Part shown: positions 60,601 to 64,000 of the stretch, piece after piece
Numbering within the stretch: the first letter of the stretch is position 1
Layout of the letters: every line of letters starts with the position of its first letter
Assembly (NCBI GenBank): GCA_012274445.1
Contig: JAAROD010000007.1
Span: 124,001-188,000 of the forward strand
Reading direction: 5' to 3'
From: Sclerotiophoma versabilis
Lineage: Eukaryota > Ascomycota > Dothideomycetes > Pleosporales > Didymellaceae
DNA: 64,000 bases
The notes under the pieces: model-generated
What the model saw: the letters and a program-made list of their open reading frames with translations, nothing else
What the model was told of the DNA's origin: nothing
Database searches by the model: none
Made by a program: the position numbers and the translations under genes

Positions 60601-62940
60601 GAGCCGAGTCAGGAGGACCCTGGGGGCAAAAAGAGTGAACAACAACTGATCGTCGCAGATGAAGTCGCAACGCGCAACTTCTGATGGCACGTGAAGTCTC
60701 ACGATGCGCGTGCTTGAGGCTCTTCGTAACGCGGTGCGGGCCTCGACACGGCAGCTCTCCACGCTTTGGGAAGGTGTGTCGGTGCGGTGGAGGCCAAGCT
60801 ATGCATGCTCTAACTGAGTTCGTGAGATCGCTGTCGACCACACATGCCGTCTTCCATATATCAGGCCAGATATAACGTTACACGACGATATTTCCTATAT
60901 GGAGAGGTTGGTTGTGGGTTGGGAAAACCACACAAACGGCCGTCCCGACAATGTCCGAATTATGGGTCGCCTAATCAAGGTAACACAAATCGACCTGTTC
61001 GGGACGCACGAGTCCACATGGTGCGAGACGCACAACAGAAATTCAACACCACCCCACAGCGCCAACGAAGTGCAGCTGCATACCAATGCACGGAAATTAT
61101 CGATCATTCAGCACGAATGGACGTTCCGTCTTACGATCGTTGACGTCTTTGACGACCCGCTGAGCCACGATCTCTCAGGAAATCACAACATCACCGAACC
61201 TCGGCGAGAAGAACCGGGCGAGCCGCAACTCGAATCTGTACTCCACATTACAAGCCACACAACGCCCTAAAATGACATACAGCTCGCTGATGCTTGAAGT
61301 GGTTGCGTCTTCATCAAGGGTCTTTTCCTGTTTGCTCCACACCCATAGGCACAACTTCCTTGCCCGTTGTTATTCGGGCCTGATACCCAATGGTGGTGGG
61401 GTTGCCAAGTTTGCACAATCACTTTATCCTTTTCGCGTAGCCATCGCAGATTGTCTGATCCATGGCTTCCAGAGCCGACGAGTCGTACAATTTCTAGCTT
61501 GCGTCACGACACTGGGCATCACACAAGATACCATCTAGACAAGATCTCGTATTCGTCCCGATGGTGATGCTCACGATAGGTAGACCTTGTGGATACTGCA
61601 GAAAATAGCGCGGGATAGCGCAGTGGAGAGACCTTAGTCATAGCGCCTGTCTTTGGTACGTGCTCTTCTACATTGTACCGATACGGACTGCCATGGCAAA
61701 CCAACAAAGACGGTTCTCCCGCCACAAGCAGTTCAAGATGGGGTTTCCCTGTTGTGCTCCAGTTGGGGGATAGCTATGGATGGTCGCCAACTGTGAGTGT
61801 GGCTGATAAGCGACCTGACTGACAGTGACAATTCAACTGACCCCACAATGGTTTGCAAGGATTTTCGTTGACTGTATGTTGCCGATGTTTCAGTTCTGGT
61901 ATCCACTCATCTCACAATATTTGATGCACGCGCACCACCCATTGTACGAACATGTGATGCTGCTTCTGCTGAGCTGCTTTAGCTCTTTGTCCAGCATTTC
62001 CTCCGCGGATTATCCTATCTCGGACCCTGTGATATGACATGCAGGTTACCGCAAGGTCCGGGGCCAGAAGGATTCCCCACTTCGATGCTGATTAGCTCTG
62101 GAGATTGAGTTCGAGGGCTGAATATGACATGTGCAGTGAGCCCTCGCGGCAGCTCAGACCCTGGATGTGACGTTGAGTGCAGGAAAGCTCGTCTCGAGTT
62201 GCCGGGTCGATTAAGTTACGATGGATGCTTTGAAGCTGCAACTTCTTTGGATGTCTGCTGTGGTGGATGACGAATCCCGACGAGGCCTACGAACTTGACA
62301 CGAGCAGGGTAAGCATTACCGTCTCGTCGTTTGGGACAAGAATGGGTTTCGTGATTGTGCTGTCACACAAACACACGTGTTGCATCAACGACACTCCAGG
62401 ACAGCGTAGTCTTTGAAATCATTCAATATACTTTGAGCAACACAGGAACCTATCATATTACAACATGACGAGAACCAACTCCAGTTTGTGATGATAAAAC
62501 TGCTACGTGCTCTATTAGTTTCATGCCTAAAGATGTTCACGTTTTTGTCGACGTGGAACATACGATCAATTTTTTGAATGGCGATACACAGCCAGGGCCT
62601 CTCATCGAAGAGTACAATTGTGAGGCTTGATCGCCTGAAGGCTCAATTATCAGCACGGAAAAATATCAAGAGCCGAGGATTTTGGTCTACACTAATATCT
62701 TGAATGAAGCTACACATCCAGTCTGTACATCATCTTGACGATACGTCAAGCAAAAGTCACTCGGGCCTCTTTACCCCGCAATCCGAAACAGCTCAGCTCC
62801 CCGCATCACACGTAACGCTGAGCTGTGAAGAGGCTCTGACACGGTTTAGAACCACCAAAACAGACGTTCAATCGATGAGACAAGATCTACATCTACCCAA
62901 CACATCATTACACCCGAAGCAACCAATTACAGACATTACA
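57683..62940. other. 5.3-kb gene-poor region
   Basis: No supported gene. Several 100-180-codon open frames (such as 59705-60244 and 60899-61270, plus) overlap other-strand frames and lack domains. The stretch begins with a G-rich run just after the GT2 gene and ends with the leader of the amidohydrolase gene. No repeat family was recognised. Confidence 0.5.
57906..57919 (+). repeat. G-run (G8-C-G5)
   Basis: Thirteen G in fourteen bases, about 225 bp past the GT2 stop. It is a possible G-quadruplex half-site in the 3' flank, or simply a low-complexity run. Confidence 0.5.
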
Positions 62941-64000
62941 ATGCCACCGTCCCTTATTCTGGACTCCCACATCCACCTCTGGCCATCCACATCCACAACC
63001 TCCAAAGATCATGGCTGGATGACAGATCCAAACCACTTTCTCGCCAAGCGCCACGGGATCTCGGACTACAAAGCCGTCACACAGTCTTCTCCTGCTGGCT
63101 CTGCGCTCAAGGGTTTCATCTACGTGGAAACGGACCGCTATCTCCCAGTCAAAACACCCGACATCAGCTCTAACGCAAGTAAAGAGGATATTGAGGATGC
63201 CTTGAGAACATGGGCGAAAGCTCCAATTGAGGAGTTGAAGTTCCTGAGACGAATTGTTGAAGAGATGCCTCAGGAGGGCGATGGTTTTGAGAAGGGTGAT
63301 GGAGAGCTGATGAAGGGGGCTGTTGTGTGGGCACCTTTCCATCTTTCAACCTCCATCTTCAACACGTATCTTTCTATTGCGGAAGATGTTGCGGGTCCGA
63401 AATTGTGGGAGAGAATCGTGGGGTTCAGGTATCTGTTGCAGGGCAAAGAAAAGGGTGAGGTGAAACAGCTTGTTAGCAGTGTAGACTGGATTGAGAACAT
63501 CGCCAGTTTGGGAAATGGGAGAAATGGGCAGGGATGGGCGTTCGACGTTGGTGTAGATATACATCGTGATGGGACCGAGCCATTAGAGGCGGTGGGCGAG
63601 ATGATTCAGAGAGTACGGAAACGAGAGACACAAAACGGGGGCGCAGGTCAGCCTGTGCGTTTTGTTCTGAGTAAGTCTCCCGCACTCTCACAATGTATTC
63701 CAAGGTGAGACTAAGGGGCTGACCATGCGTGCAGATCACCTTTGCAAACATGCCCTCACAGCCAGCGTAACAGAGCCTACAGAAGCATGGCTTGAAGCGC
63801 TCTCGAAGCTCGGACCAGATCAGAATGTCTTTATGAAGCTGTCCGGTGCGTTCAACGAGTTCGAAAACGCTACACCTTTGTCTGCACCTGAGGTCGTTAG
63901 ATCATTAAGCTTGATTGTGTCAAACGTGTTTGACGCATTTGGCGATAGGACAATGTTTGGGTCCGACTGGCCAGTGTGCAATGTTGGAGGCCCAGCAGGA
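62941..64000 (+). CDS. Amidohydrolase-2 family protein, lactonase-like (3' partial)
   Basis: A TIM-barrel metal-dependent hydrolase of the COG3618 type, which includes sugar lactonases such as L-rhamnono- and L-fucono-lactonase. The start at 62941 puts the metal-binding SHIHLW motif at residues 9-14, the usual position; the frame is open 79 codons further upstream, but that part is not family-like. Next come GFIYVETDRYLP, the GFRYLLQGK segment, and WAFDVGVDIH. A 64-bp intron (63671-63734) interrupts FVLNHLCKH, another family landmark. The second exon reaches MKLSGAFNEF and FGSDWPVCN, whose Asp is the late metal ligand. The gene runs off the right edge just after this motif, so only its C-terminal end is missing. 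Substrate is unknown. Confidence 0.85.

Overview
This window reads as nuclear DNA of a filamentous ascomycete. The genes are broken by short introns (mostly 47-65 bp) with GT(A/G)NGT donors and CTAAC/CTGAC branch sites close to the acceptor. The gene families are fungal: SLN1-type hybrid histidine kinase, HET-domain protein, GWT1, UBA4/cnxF, a hyphal GT2 glycosyltransferase and an allantoate-permease-like MFS carrier. A Dothideomycete (Pleosporales-like) genome is my inference from gene content and style; no database search was possible.

Layout. 1-14.2 kb: 3' part of an SLN1-like osmosensor kinase, a G/T mismatch DNA glycosylase (TDG/thp1 type), a 78-residue CYSTM protein, a WW-domain protein with a glycine zipper (minus strand), and a second, very long PAS/GAF hybrid histidine kinase. 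14.2-22.2 kb: mostly empty apart from a 12-TM MFS carrier on the minus strand. 22.2-31 kb: a monoglyceride-lipase-like hydrolase, a fungal hypothetical gene interrupted by one in-frame TAG, a mitochondrial PP2C phosphatase (PTC5-like) and UBA4. 31.7-47.6 kb: a HET protein, TIM10, a 927-residue disordered protein of unknown function, GWT1, SFR1, a short-chain dehydrogenase and a senescence/spartin-domain protein. 47.6-62.9 kb: gene-poor. It holds a CpG-free, AT-rich island, a decayed coding relic at about 48.9-50.0 kb, and a lone GT2 glycosyltransferase gene at 56.0-57.7 kb. The window closes inside an amidohydrolase-2 (lactonase-like) gene.

The genes do not form an operon or an obvious biosynthetic cluster. 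Most are housekeeping: DNA repair (TDG, SFR1), mitochondrial import and phosphatase (TIM10, PTC5), GPI anchor synthesis (GWT1) and sulfur transfer (UBA4). They are mixed with signalling genes (two histidine kinases 6 kb apart) and recognition or surface-growth genes (HET, GT2). I found no CRISPR array, rRNA, convincing tRNA or intact transposon. The most interesting leads are the decayed relic at 48.9-50.0 kb, whose stops look like C-to-T changes, and the single amber codon inside the 23.6-25.1 kb gene. I did not find a clearly new multi-gene system.
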